From the NCBI RefSeq assembly GCF_004764705.1, contig NZ_SHLX01000001.1, positions 1 to 64,000 of the forward strand: a stretch of 64,000 bases of DNA, written 5' to 3'. Of this stretch, positions 40,560 to 49,718 are shown piece by piece. The position numbers and the translations under genes were made by a program. Every line of letters begins with the position of its first letter. The first letter of the stretch is position 1. Origin of the DNA: Paenibacillus cymbidii (lineage in GTDB: Bacteria; Bacillota; Bacilli; Paenibacillales; NBRC-103111). Under the pieces are notes generated by a model, which did no database searches, had not been told where the DNA came from, and was given only the letters and a program-made list of their open reading frames with translations.

Positions 40560-42080
40560 ATGAACAAAGCGGGGCGCAAATGGGGAACAGGGTTGATGCT
40601 GGCGGCGGGAGCCAGTCTGGTGCTGGCGGCTTGCAGCAGCGGCGGCGGCAATTCGTCGACGGGCTCGTCCGCCAGTCCGGCGGCAAACGATCCGTCGCAG
40701 CTGAAGGAAGTGGAGCTAGTCTGGTACTACCCGCAGAACGAAATCCCGAAAGATTTGAAATCGGTCCAGGATGAAGTGAACAAAATTACGAAGCAAAAAA
40801 TCAACGCCACCGTCAAGCTGAGCCCGGTCGCGATCGGCGATTACACGCAAAAAATGAACACCGTCGTTGCTTCCGGCGAGGCGTTCGACATCGCCTGGAC
40901 GTCCAACTGGAATTTCGACTATTTGCAGAACGTGACGAAGGGCGCCTTCCTTGCGCTTGACGACATGATCGCCAAAACGACGCCGAAGCTGAAGAGCGCG
41001 CTGCCCGATTACGCGTACAACGGCACCAAGGTGAACGGCAAGCTGTACGGCGTGCCGAACATTCAGTATTCGTATTTGAACGACGGCATCTTCATCCAGA
41101 AGCGACTGGTCGACAAGTATGCGATCGATCTGAACAGCATCAACAAGCTGGAGGACCTCGAACCGATTTTGGCCAAAATCAAGTCCGGCGAGCCCGATCT
41201 CGTGCCGCTGCCGATGGACCGCACCGGCTTCTGGTCCTACCTCGTCACGTCGAACAACCTGGAGGAAATCCATCGCGCTTCCGGCCTCGTCATCGACTAC
41301 GCCGATCCGAAAAAAGTGCTGAGCGTCTATTCCACGCCGCAGTACAAAAAAACGATGGAAATTCTCCAGGGTTATTATCAAAAAGGGTACATCAACCAGG
41401 ACGCGCCGACGCTGAAAAGCGCCGTCGACATCCGCAAGCTGGGCAAGGAAGCGGTTATGGTCACGAACGTGCTCAAGGAAGGCAAGGAGCAGGAAATCAA
41501 ACGCGCCAACAGCGGCATCGACGTCGTGAAGAAGCAGCTGGTCAAGCCGCACGTGGTGCCGGCGGCGATTACGGCGACGATCAACGCGATCAGCCGCACG
41601 TCGAAAAACCCGGAGCGCGCGCTCATGTTCATCGAGCTGCTGCATACCGACAAGGACTTGTTCAACCTGCTCGCCTTCGGCGTCGAAAACAAGCACTATA
41701 CGAAAATCGGCGACAACATGGTGCGCATCATTCCCGACGGCGGCTACAACCCGAATACCGGCTGGATTTTTGGCAACGTGTTCCGCGGTTATTTGCTTGA
41801 AGGCCAGGACCCGGATACGTGGAAAACGACGGAGAAGCTGAACAACGAAAGCGAAAAATCGCCGATCATCGATTTCAAATTCAATCCGGATCCGGTAGCG
41901 TCGGAAATCGCCAACATCGCATCCGTCATCGACGAATTCAAGCCGGGTCTGGAAACCGGCGCGGTGGACGTCGCCAAGGTGCTGCCGCAATTCCAGGAGA
42001 AGCTGAAAAACGCAGGCTCCGACAAAGTCGTCGCCGAAGCGCAGAAGCAGCTAGACGCCTATTACGCCAGCAAAAAATAG
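40560..42080 (+). CDS. Sugar-binding lipoprotein of importer 1 (LplA-like)
   Basis: This 506-residue type 1 extracellular solute-binding protein has a lipoprotein signal (LMLAAGASLVLAAC) and a Gly/Ser-rich tether. The DUF3502-containing C-terminal half is typical of LplA-like proteins. GGGAGGA lies 9 nt before the ATG at 40560; the ATG at 40551 abuts the SD. It should capture an oligosaccharide for the two permeases. It is the last gene of the cassette, with a terminator directly behind. Confidence 0.92.
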   Translation: MNKAGRKWGTGLMLAAGASLVLAACSSGGGNSSTGSSASPAANDPSQLKEVELVWYYPQNEIPKDLKSVQDEVNKITKQKINATVKLSPVAIGDYTQKMNTVVASGEAFDIAWTSNWNFDYLQNVTKGAFLALDDMIAKTTPKLKSALPDYAYNGTKVNGKLYGVPNIQYSYLNDGIFIQKRLVDKYAIDLNSINKLEDLEPILAKIKSGEPDLVPLPMDRTGFWSYLVTSNNLEEIHRASGLVIDYADPKKVLSVYSTPQYKKTMEILQGYYQKGYINQDAPTLKSAVDIRKLGKEAVMVTNVLKEGKEQEIKRANSGIDVVKKQLVKPHVVPAAITATINAISRTSKNPERALMFIELLHTDKDLFNLLAFGVENKHYTKIGDNMVRIIPDGGYNPNTGWIFGNVFRGYLLEGQDPDTWKTTEKLNNESEKSPIIDFKFNPDPVASEIANIASVIDEFKPGLETGAVDVAKVLPQFQEKLKNAGSDKVVAEAQKQLDAYYASKK

Positions 42081-42096
42081 CAAGAGGCGCCAAACG

Positions 42097-42125
42097 AATC
42101 CCTTCGGCTGCGGCCGAAGGGATTT
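42097..42125 (+). terminator. Intrinsic terminator of importer 1
   Basis: AATCCCTTCGGC (42097-42108) and GCCGAAGGGATT (42113-42124) form a perfect 12-bp stem with a TGCG loop. The U-tract is short. The A-rich left flank would also serve the convergent gene. Confidence 0.8.
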
Positions 42126-42152
42126 GCCGCGTTCGCACAAGCGCAAGAGCGC

Positions 42153-43079
42153 CTACGCATAACGCACGAACGACAGCACGATGTCCTGCGCGTGGTCGCC
42201 GAAGGCGGCGCCGAACAGGTTGAGCCCGCGCGCGTTGGCCGCATCCGGCAGCACCTCGAAGCGCACGCGTATTGGACGGTTGAACGCGAGGTCCAGATCG
42301 GCTACCGTAACGGCAGCGGCGGGCCGGCCGTTCACGCAGCTGCCGTCGCCGGTGATCCGCCACTCGGTCAAGCTGCCGTATTCGGTGCCGCTTTTCCAGC
42401 GTTCGGGCGTCAATTTGCCTTTGCGGTCGCCGTAATCGCCGGGGCTCGTCCAGGTGCCGACCGGCAAGCCGTTGACGAGCAACGCAATATCCGACGGCCA
42501 ATCCATTTGAAACGCGGAAGCTTCCGAACAGAGCTCGGCGGTGACAACAAGCTCGTCCAGGCCAACGCCCGGCGGCAGCGGATTGGCGAACAAATATTCG
42601 ACGTAGCCGGCGCCGGAAAACCAGAGCAGCGATGCCTCCGTCCGCTCCGGCATGTAGAAAACGCGCGGGTCGTCGGCCGAACCGAGCAGGGCGCCGTCGC
42701 GCCCCGCCATGCCGCAGGGCGGAGCAATCCGGCAATCCGAAAACATGCCGATCGGCATCCGGATCGATTCCGTCCTGTGCAGCCCGTCGCCGGGCTTCGC
42801 TGGCAATTCGAGCTGGATGGAGCGGCAGGTGACGGCGCATATTTTCTCCCGGTTCGCGCCTTGCGTGGAGACGATAAGCTCGGCTTGCTCGAGCATCTGC
42901 ACATTGATGGAGACCGTCGGCTGGGCAACGCCAAGCGCGTCGGAAAGCTGGCCGACGCTCATCGGCTTGTCGCCGAGCGCCTCAAGGATGCGCAGGCGCA
43001 CGTCGCCGGACAGCGCCTTGGCGACGTCGATGATGCGGGAGGCGGGGTAACGAATCATTTCTTGTTTCGGTTCAGTCAC
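42153..43079 (-). CDS. ArsR-like winged-helix regulator with a large C-terminal domain
   Basis: Residues about 10-90 of this 308-residue protein form an ArsR-type winged helix (RLRILEALGDKPMSVGQLSDAL, split; ALGVAQPTVSINVQMLEQAEL). About 200 residues follow that are rich in beta-strand and aromatic residues (GAGYVEYLFANPLPPGVGLDELVVTAELCSE, split; WTSPGDYGDRKGKLTPERW, and so on). That part looks like a ligand- or sugar-binding jelly-roll-like domain rather than a metal site. No ArsR metal cysteines are seen in the recognition helix. It starts with GTG at 43079. It is divergent from the GH2 gene, which it presumably controls. Confidence 0.8.
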   Translation of the reverse strand: MTEPKQEMIRYPASRIIDVAKALSGDVRLRILEALGDKPMSVGQLSDALGVAQPTVSINVQMLEQAELIVSTQGANREKICAVTCRSIQLELPAKPGDGLHRTESIRMPIGMFSDCRIAPPCGMAGRDGALLGSADDPRVFYMPERTEASLLWFSGAGYVEYLFANPLPPGVGLDELVVTAELCSEASAFQMDWPSDIALLVNGLPVGTWTSPGDYGDRKGKLTPERWKSGTEYGSLTEWRITGDGSCVNGRPAAAVTVADLDLAFNRPIRVRFEVLPDAANARGLNLFGAAFGDHAQDIVLSFVRYA

Positions 43080-43135
43080 GGCTATCGTTCCTTTTTCGCT
43101 GACAGGATCTTTGGTAATAAGTGTACACGGATTTC

Positions 43136-43190
43136 ATTACATTGTAAATTCATAATGTATATTGCGAAAATAATATGATGGTGCTACACT
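43136..43190. promoter_or_regulatory. Operator-like dyad and GH2 promoter
   Basis: ATTACATT (43136-43143) and AATGTATAT (43154-43162) make an AT-rich dyad typical of ArsR-family sites. It abuts the -35 TTGCGA (43162-43167), which is followed at 17 nt by the -10 TACACT (43185-43190) reading into the GH2 gene. Confidence 0.6.
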
Positions 43191-43226
43191 GAGGGCAATC
43201 CGATTACGAAAGGTTGTGTCCTTCTC

Positions 43227-45971
43227 ATGTCAGCATCGATTCCGCATGTCAGCTCGCTTGTATCCGCCCCCGCGCCGCGGCCCGAATACCCGCGCCCGGA
43301 TTGGCAGCGCCACGATTGGCTCAGCCTGAACGGCAGCTGGTCGTTCCGCTTCGATGCGGACGACCTCGGACGAACCGGCGGCTGGGCGACGGATGCCGGC
43401 GCCGCGTTCGACGAAACGATTACGGTGCCGTTCTCGTGGGCGAGCCCGCTCTCCGGCATTGGCCGCAATGAAAGCGGCATCGCCTGGTATCGCCGGCAGG
43501 TGCAGTGGAGCCCGGCGGTTGCCGGCTCGCACGTCTTTCTCCGCTTCGGCGCCGTCGACTACGCATGCGACGTGTGGGTCAACGGCGAAGCGATCGGTTC
43601 TCACCGCGGCGGCTACGGCTGCTTCGAGCTGGACGCGACGCATGTATGGCGGACGGACGGCGTCAATACGATCGTCGTGCGTGCGGAAGATTTTGACCGC
43701 AACGAGCAGGCGCGCGGCAAACAAGGCTACGGCGAAATCCGCGGCATCTGGCAGCCGGTGTGGTTGGAAGCGCGGCCGCAGACGTATGTGCGTCAGGCGC
43801 GCTTCGTTACCGCAATCGACGGCCGCATCGATGCAGTCGCGAACGTCTTCGCCGCGGCCGAACAAACGGCCGAGCTGGTCTTCGACTTCGCGGACGGCGC
43901 CGTGTCGCACCGTGCGGCGGTGAAGCTCGCCGCCGGCGACAACGAAGTGACAGCAACGTTTACCGTCGCCGAACCGAAGCTGTGGAGCCCGGATTCGCCT
44001 TATTTGTACGAAGGCGAAGTGCGGCTCGCGGGCGAGCAGGGCACCGACACGATCGCCACGTATTTCGGCATTCGCGAAATCGGTTCGTCCCGCTTTGGCG
44101 ATCGTTCCTACCGGTGGATCACGCTGAACGGCGAACCGGTTTATTTGAACGGCACGCTTGACCAGTCGTATCACAAGACCGGCTATTTTACGTATCCGTC
44201 GGATGAAGAAATGAAAGCGGAAATTTATTTGATGAAACGGCTCGGCCTCAACTTCGTTCGTATCCACATCAAGCCGGAGGAGCCGCGCAAGCTGTATTGG
44301 GCGGACAAGCTCGGACTGCTGGTCATGGAAGATATGCCTTGCTTCTGGGGCGAACCGGACGAACGGGCGCGCGCTTCCTACGAAAGCGAAGCGTTTGAAG
44401 TGATCGCACGCGATATCAATCACCCGTCGATCTTAAGTTGGGTCATGTTCAACGAAACGTGGGGGCTGAAGACGAACGAGCAGGCAACGTCGCTCACCGG
44501 CGACGGCGCCAAGCCGGGCAACGCTTATTTGCCGGAAACACAGGAATGGGTGCGGGCGATGTACCGCCGGGCCAAAGCGTTCGATCCGACGCGGCTCGTC
44601 GAAGACAATTCGCCCTGCAACCGCGACCATGTGGAGACGGATCTCAATACGTGGCACTTCTACATCAACGGCTACGAAAAGCTGCGCGACCATGTGGAGG
44701 ATGTAACGGCGCAAACGTTCCCGGGCTCGACGCACAATTATATCGGCGGCAACGAACAAACGGACGCGCCGCTGCTCAACAGCGAATGCGGCAATGTTTG
44801 GGGGATCAAGGGTGGGGCCGGCGACAGCGATCTCGCCTGGCATTATCGCTACATGTTGAACGAGTTTCGCCGGCACGACAAGCTATGCGGCTTCGTGTTC
44901 ACCGAGTTCCGCGACGTGACGAACGAGTTTAACGGCTACTACCGGCTGGATGGCTCGGACAAACAGTTCGGGTACGAAGCTTTTGTTCCCGGCATGACGA
45001 TCGCCGATTTGCATGCCGCCGACTTCGTCGGATTCGATGCGCCTCCTTGCCGGACCGTGGCCGGCGGCGATGTGCTCGACGTGCCGCTGTTTCGCTCCAG
45101 CTTCTCGCCGCGGTATCACGGCCGGCGGATGAGCGTCGAGTGGGAGCTGCGGTATGACCGCTTCGGCGTATGTACGGTTGCGGACGGCGGCAAAATGACG
45201 GTGCAGTGGGAAGGCTACGGCGTTTCGCCGCTGGAGCCGCTGCGCGTGACGATGCCGCGGGAAGACGCCGTCGCCGTGTTGGCCGTTCGTCTGGTCGACG
45301 AAGCGGGCGGCGTGGCGATGCGCAACTTTGCGACGTTCGACGTGCGCGGCTCAAGCGAGCCCGCCGATCTTGCCGTACCGGTCGCAAGCTACGCCGGGCA
45401 TTCGTTCGCTTATCAATGGGAAGCGCTGCAGGGCAACAAAACGAACGGCGGCGGCAGCGGCTCCTTCGTTTATGATGTGACGCTCCCCGGACGGGATCAA
45501 ATCGACCTGCTTGGCGATGTCGAAATTGTTTTCGAAGCGGGAGCCAAACGGCTGCTTGCCCGCAACGTCGAAGGGGAGAAACAACGCGATGCAGGCATCG
45601 ATTTCATGCACGGAGCGTCGGCCGAGGTGGAGTACAACCCCAACACGTACTTCATGACGGACGACGAGAAACACGAATCGCGCGTCGAGGTGCGGATTGA
45701 CGGCGAAACGGTCGCCTCGATTGTGCTGCCGGACGATCCCGCCGACAGCCGCGGGGTGCTGAGCTGGCATTACCAGCAGGAGACGACGGCGCTCGAGGAA
45801 GCCGGCTCCTACGGGTATTTGTGCCGGGCAAGCGTTCCGGGGCGAATCGCGGCGAAGCTGAACGACGCCCGTGCCTTCCGATTGGAGCTGCGTGCAAACG
45901 AAGGCGGTTTAACGTTGTACGGCCGCAATGCGGGCCGTTATCCGATCGATCTTGTCGTGCGCTGCCGTTAG
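43227..45971 (+). CDS. Glycoside hydrolase family 2 enzyme (beta-galactosidase/beta-glucuronidase-like)
   Basis: This 914-residue cytoplasmic enzyme starts with a jelly-roll sugar-binding domain (LNGSWSFRFD; YACDVWVNGE). An Ig-like domain and a TIM barrel follow. The catalytic acid/base is Glu410 in MFNETWG and the nucleophile Glu520 in LNSECGNVWG. A C-terminal beta-sandwich extension of about 350 residues is longer than in E. coli glucuronidase. No signal peptide is present, so it acts on imported oligosaccharides, consistent with importer 1 next door. The exact glycoside cannot be assigned. Confidence 0.92.
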   Translation: MSASIPHVSSLVSAPAPRPEYPRPDWQRHDWLSLNGSWSFRFDADDLGRTGGWATDAGAAFDETITVPFSWASPLSGIGRNESGIAWYRRQVQWSPAVAGSHVFLRFGAVDYACDVWVNGEAIGSHRGGYGCFELDATHVWRTDGVNTIVVRAEDFDRNEQARGKQGYGEIRGIWQPVWLEARPQTYVRQARFVTAIDGRIDAVANVFAAAEQTAELVFDFADGAVSHRAAVKLAAGDNEVTATFTVAEPKLWSPDSPYLYEGEVRLAGEQGTDTIATYFGIREIGSSRFGDRSYRWITLNGEPVYLNGTLDQSYHKTGYFTYPSDEEMKAEIYLMKRLGLNFVRIHIKPEEPRKLYWADKLGLLVMEDMPCFWGEPDERARASYESEAFEVIARDINHPSILSWVMFNETWGLKTNEQATSLTGDGAKPGNAYLPETQEWVRAMYRRAKAFDPTRLVEDNSPCNRDHVETDLNTWHFYINGYEKLRDHVEDVTAQTFPGSTHNYIGGNEQTDAPLLNSECGNVWGIKGGAGDSDLAWHYRYMLNEFRRHDKLCGFVFTEFRDVTNEFNGYYRLDGSDKQFGYEAFVPGMTIADLHAADFVGFDAPPCRTVAGGDVLDVPLFRSSFSPRYHGRRMSVEWELRYDRFGVCTVADGGKMTVQWEGYGVSPLEPLRVTMPREDAVAVLAVRLVDEAGGVAMRNFATFDVRGSSEPADLAVPVASYAGHSFAYQWEALQGNKTNGGGSGSFVYDVTLPGRDQIDLLGDVEIVFEAGAKRLLARNVEGEKQRDAGIDFMHGASAEVEYNPNTYFMTDDEKHESRVEVRIDGETVASIVLPDDPADSRGVLSWHYQQETTALEEAGSYGYLCRASVPGRIAAKLNDARAFRLELRANEGGLTLYGRNAGRYPIDLVVRCR

Positions 45972-46053
45972 TTCCGGCAGTAATCTTTCATAAGCGGGGC
46001 CGGTTCGGGGAAACGTATGAAAATATCTTGAACCGAAAGGAGTCCGGCGCCCG

Positions 46054-47055
46054 TTGCTTCGGATCGTTCTAGCCGGCTTGCTGCTGCTTGCCGCACCTGC
46101 CGCACCTTCCGTACCTCATCCACCTCCCGCACCTGACGGGGGCAATCAGTCGCTTACGATCAGTCATCAAGGAAAACCGATCGCCAGCGTGCAGCGGCAG
46201 CCGTTCCTGCTGCCGGTCGCTCCGTTTCTCGACGGAAGCCGGCTGCAGCAGCTGCTGCGCAAGGTGGAGCAAACCGTTTACGTCAAGCCGAAAAACGCCA
46301 CGATCGGCACCGCCGGCCAAATCGTGCCCGAAGTCGTCGGCAGCAAACTAAACCGCAGCCAATTCGTCGACCGGGTGTACGACTATTTGTACGGCAGCGG
46401 CCCGATGGCGTTTGCGGCGCCTGTGCTGAACGACTATCCGCGCGTGGACAGCGAGCTGTTGGCCGATATTCGCGAGAAGCCGATCGGTTACTACGTCACG
46501 TATTTCAACGCGGGCAACAAGCCGCGCGCGCACAATATCGCGCTTGCCGCGAAGGCGCTCGACAACGTTGTCGTGTTCCCCGGCGAGCTGTTTTCGTTTA
46601 ACGAAACCGTCGGCATGCGCACGGAAGGCAAGGGGTACAAACGCGCGCCGATCATCGTTCGCGGCGAGCTCGCCGAAGGCATCGGCGGCGGCATTTGCCA
46701 GGTGTCGTCGACGCTGTTCAACGCCACCGACCGCGCCGGACTGCAAATCGTACAGCGCTACTCCCACAGCCGCCATGTGCATTACGTGCTCGCCGGCCGC
46801 GATGCTACAGTCAGCTGGGGCGGCCCCGATTTCAGCTTCCGCAATCCGTATCACCAGCCGATCCTGCTTCGCACGTATGCAGGCAACGGCGCAATCACGA
46901 TTTCGATTTATTCGTCCGACCGGATCGAATACAAGCCGCGCGAAGTGCCGGGCATGTCGGAGACGGTGCCGGAGGAAACGAGCGAGGACCGCAACGCCCC
47001 GCAGGAAGAATTGGAGCGCAACAACGGCGCGGCGGCCCCGCCGGGCGGTTCTTAG
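46054..47055 (+). CDS. VanW-family protein
   Basis: This 333-residue protein starts with TTG (AAAGGAGT 9 nt upstream) and has an N-terminal signal sequence (LRIVLAGLLLLAAPAAPS). The VanW domain occupies the second half: NIALAAKALDNVVVFPGELF (split), SFNETVG, GGGICQVSSTLFNA with the conserved cysteine, and SFRNPYHQPILLRTY. VanW proteins are linked to the cell wall in Gram-positive bacteria, but their activity is unknown. The Glu/Asn-rich C-terminal tail ends in GGS. The stop codon lies in the palindrome at 47052-47113. Confidence 0.88.
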   Translation: MLRIVLAGLLLLAAPAAPSVPHPPPAPDGGNQSLTISHQGKPIASVQRQPFLLPVAPFLDGSRLQQLLRKVEQTVYVKPKNATIGTAGQIVPEVVGSKLNRSQFVDRVYDYLYGSGPMAFAAPVLNDYPRVDSELLADIREKPIGYYVTYFNAGNKPRAHNIALAAKALDNVVVFPGELFSFNETVGMRTEGKGYKRAPIIVRGELAEGIGGGICQVSSTLFNATDRAGLQIVQRYSHSRHVHYVLAGRDATVSWGGPDFSFRNPYHQPILLRTYAGNGAITISIYSSDRIEYKPREVPGMSETVPEETSEDRNAPQEELERNNGAAAPPGGS

Positions 47056-47113
47056 GGCGTGTCTGAAAACCGGCACAATCTGTTCCCCTCGGAGTAATTC
47101 AGACACGCCCTAA
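47052..47113. repeat. 62-bp element with perfect 16-bp terminal inverted repeats
   Basis: TTAGGGCGTGTCTGAA (47052-47067) is perfectly complementary to TTCAGACACGCCCTAA (47098-47113). The loop is 30 nt. It contains the stop codons of both converging genes. It can act as a bidirectional terminator. The TTA/TAA ends and inverted repeats also resemble a miniature element flanked by a TA duplication. Confidence 0.75.
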
Positions 47114-47955
47114 TCGAACCGGGACGGCGGCGTGCGGTAATATTTTTTGAACGCTTTGGAGAACGTGTACGGATCGGGATAACCGAGCAGCTCGGCGATT
47201 TGTTTGACCGTGTACGTTCGCCGGTGGACGTATTCCCGCGCGCGGTTCATCCTGACTTGCTGCATGTAGTGGCCCGGCGTAATGCCGACCGTCGTTTTGA
47301 ACACGCGAATCAAATATTTTTCCGACATGCCGGCCATCTCGGCCAACTCGCGAATGGCGATCGGGCGGTGCAGGTTGTCGTGAATGTAAGCGAACAGCGG
47401 CTGCATCGCCTTCATGTGGCGGGAAGCTCCGGAATCCGTTTCGGCGGTGCCGGGCGCTTCCGCCGCACGCGCGCCGCGTTCGATTACGGCCGCGAGTACG
47501 AGGGTCAGGCAGCCTTTGAGCTTGATGCCGGAGAGCGGCTCCTGCCGTTCGCAACAAGCGAATGCACGGAGGAACAACGCCGTCTCCTCGCGTATGGCCG
47601 TTTCCGGTATGATGCCGGCCAGCTCGAAGCCGTTCAGGCTGTGCGGATTGCCGCCGATGGCAAAATCGAAATGAACGTACACGAACCGGCACCCTTGCGC
47701 CCCCGTCCATGCCGTGTAACGGGTATTCGGGTAGAAGAGGATCGCATCGCCGCTTCTGGCGACCCCTGTTTCACCGCCCAACTCCAGATGAATTTCTCCC
47801 TCCTGCACGAACCACATATCGTAGTCGGGATGTTGCTTCGTTTCCTTCCACTTCGCATCGTGACCGTCCAACCGGCACGAATTGATCCGCAGCGTCATAT
47901 GCTCGGACAACTCGTTGAACAAATGCCATGCGCGCTTTTCTTCGCCCGGATTCAT
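47110..47955 (-). CDS. AraC-family regulator with cupin sensor domain
   Basis: This 281-residue soluble regulator has an N-terminal AraC-type cupin (YDMWFVQEGEIHLELGGET, residues about 45-130). The C-terminal double helix-turn-helix reads IRELAEMAGMSEKYLIRVFKTT and VKQIAELLGYPDPYTFSKAFKKY (about 185-280). GCAGGAG lies 9 nt before the ATG at 47955. It is divergent from the GH4 gene, whose expression it probably activates in response to a sugar. Confidence 0.9.
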   Translation of the reverse strand: MNPGEEKRAWHLFNELSEHMTLRINSCRLDGHDAKWKETKQHPDYDMWFVQEGEIHLELGGETGVARSGDAILFYPNTRYTAWTGAQGCRFVYVHFDFAIGGNPHSLNGFELAGIIPETAIREETALFLRAFACCERQEPLSGIKLKGCLTLVLAAVIERGARAAEAPGTAETDSGASRHMKAMQPLFAYIHDNLHRPIAIRELAEMAGMSEKYLIRVFKTTVGITPGHYMQQVRMNRAREYVHRRTYTVKQIAELLGYPDPYTFSKAFKKYYRTPPSRFD

Positions 47956-48148
47956 TCGGTCCATCTCCTGCGTTTTCGATTTCATACTTCATGACATAAA
48001 TGCCTCTAGATCATTATATCATCGGGAAAATAATACGCGATAAAATCATACTATTTGACATGTTTAAGTAACCGCCGTCCATGTTCAATTGTTCCCCGCC
48101 TTTTTACAATAAAGGCAACTCCCATTGAAAGGTTGGCGAACAAGGAAC

Positions 48149-49534
48149 ATGGAACAAGGACAAGCAAAACCGAAAGTGGTTGTGCTCGGGGCGGGCAGCC
48201 TGTTTTTCGGCCGGCAATCGATTTGGCAAATGGTGCAGTCGCCTTACTTGAACAACGGCACGCTGGCGCTGGTCGACACGGACGAGCGGCGGCTCGCCAA
48301 GCTGGTGAAGCTGGCGAACATGGTGGCGGCGGACAACGGCGTAAAGCTGCGGATCGAAGGTTCGACGGAGCGCAAGGATGTGCTGCCGGGCGCCGATTTC
48401 GTTGTGCTCAGCTTCGCGAACCAAACGGTCAAATACCGCGGCATCGACTGCGCCGTCTCCGAGCGATACGGCATCCGCATGTGCTCCGGCGATACGATCG
48501 GTCCGGGCGGCATTTTCCGGGCGATGCGCGAGCTTCCCGCCATCATGGCATGCGTGGACGATATCAAGGCGTTATGCCCGCAAGCCTGGGTGATCAACTA
48601 CATCAACCCGTCGGCCGTAAACGGCATGGCCATCGCCCGCTACGCGCCGGAGCTGAAAAGCTTCGCGCTGTGCGACGGCCTGCACATGCCGCATGTGAAG
48701 CGCAACTATTTGCTGCGCTCCGGGGTGATCGCAGACCAGGCGGGATACACCCCGCAAGTCGCGGACCGCTTCGATTTTCGCATCGCCGGCGTCAATCATT
48801 TCACCTGGCTGCTGAAAGCCGAATACGACGGCCGCGACATCGCGCCGCTTATTGCCGAGTCGCTGCGCCGGGCTGCCGAAACTGGCACCGACGGCGGGGA
48901 CAAGGGGGCCAAGTCGGTTCACAACGATGCGATCGGCTATGAGCTGTACCGGATCTACGGCTACATTCCGACCTGTGTCGCCCACACGAAGGAATATATG
49001 CGCTTCTGGCAAGGGCTCGGCAAAAGTGAAGAAACGATTCCGCCGCTGTCGATCTGGGAAACGGAGGAGCGGTACAAGCGGCATGACGGGATGTGGCGGG
49101 AAATCGACGAATTTGTCGACGGCCGGCGGCCGATCGGCGAATACATGCAGGCGTACGGGCCCGATCATGCGACCGACATCATCGAAAATATGGTCGGCGG
49201 CCTCGGCAAAACGTTTTATCTCAACACGCCGAACCGCGGCGCGGTGACGAACATGGGCGACGACGCTTTCCTCGAGCTGATGTGCGAAGTAACGACGGAC
49301 GGCGTGCGGCCGCTGCCGGTCGGCGAGATGCCGCGCGGCATCCGCGGCTTGCAGGAGCAGGTGCTGGATACGCACATGCTGACGGCGGAGGCGGTCGTCG
49401 AACGCAGCTTCGCCAAGCTGCGCCGGGCGATGCTGACCGATCCGCTCGTCAGCTCGATCGGCGACGCCGACCGGATCATCGCCGAGCTGTTGGAACAGGA
49501 GCGCGATGCGCTGCCGGCGTATTGGTACGAGTAG
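48149..49534 (+). CDS. Glycoside hydrolase family 4 (alpha-glucosidase/alpha-galactosidase-like)
   Basis: This 461-residue NAD- and Mn-dependent glycosidase has an N-terminal Rossmann motif VVVLGAGSLFFGRQSIWQM. The DTDERRLAKL acidic residue binds the adenosine ribose. Family elements include INYINPSAVN, VNHFTWL (metal/substrate histidine) and TNMGDDAFLELMCEV. GH4 enzymes cleave alpha- or beta-linkages by an oxidation-elimination route and need imported, often unphosphorylated, substrates. The ATG at 48149 has AAGGA only 2 nt away; the TTG at 48125 is possible. It is controlled presumably by the divergent AraC gene. Confidence 0.92.
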   Translation: MEQGQAKPKVVVLGAGSLFFGRQSIWQMVQSPYLNNGTLALVDTDERRLAKLVKLANMVAADNGVKLRIEGSTERKDVLPGADFVVLSFANQTVKYRGIDCAVSERYGIRMCSGDTIGPGGIFRAMRELPAIMACVDDIKALCPQAWVINYINPSAVNGMAIARYAPELKSFALCDGLHMPHVKRNYLLRSGVIADQAGYTPQVADRFDFRIAGVNHFTWLLKAEYDGRDIAPLIAESLRRAAETGTDGGDKGAKSVHNDAIGYELYRIYGYIPTCVAHTKEYMRFWQGLGKSEETIPPLSIWETEERYKRHDGMWREIDEFVDGRRPIGEYMQAYGPDHATDIIENMVGGLGKTFYLNTPNRGAVTNMGDDAFLELMCEVTTDGVRPLPVGEMPRGIRGLQEQVLDTHMLTAEAVVERSFAKLRRAMLTDPLVSSIGDADRIIAELLEQERDALPAYWYE

Positions 49535-49718
49535 ATATAAGCGGCGCTCCGGCTCAGGTAAGGTGACACTTCTCATTGTGTATGATTTTTCGTACGTTTA
49601 TCGACGGGCTTTTTCACGAAAAATTGCCTATACCCGGATTTTCCCATGCTTTGGCCGCCGGCGGGTGAGATAATGGCTGCAGATGCGTTTCACACTCGCC
49701 AGGCAAGGAGCTGAAGTG

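Noticed and set aside
40716..41990. A 424-codon antisense frame over the binding-protein gene
   Set aside because: It has shadow composition with no SD, and the sense lipoprotein is unmistakable.
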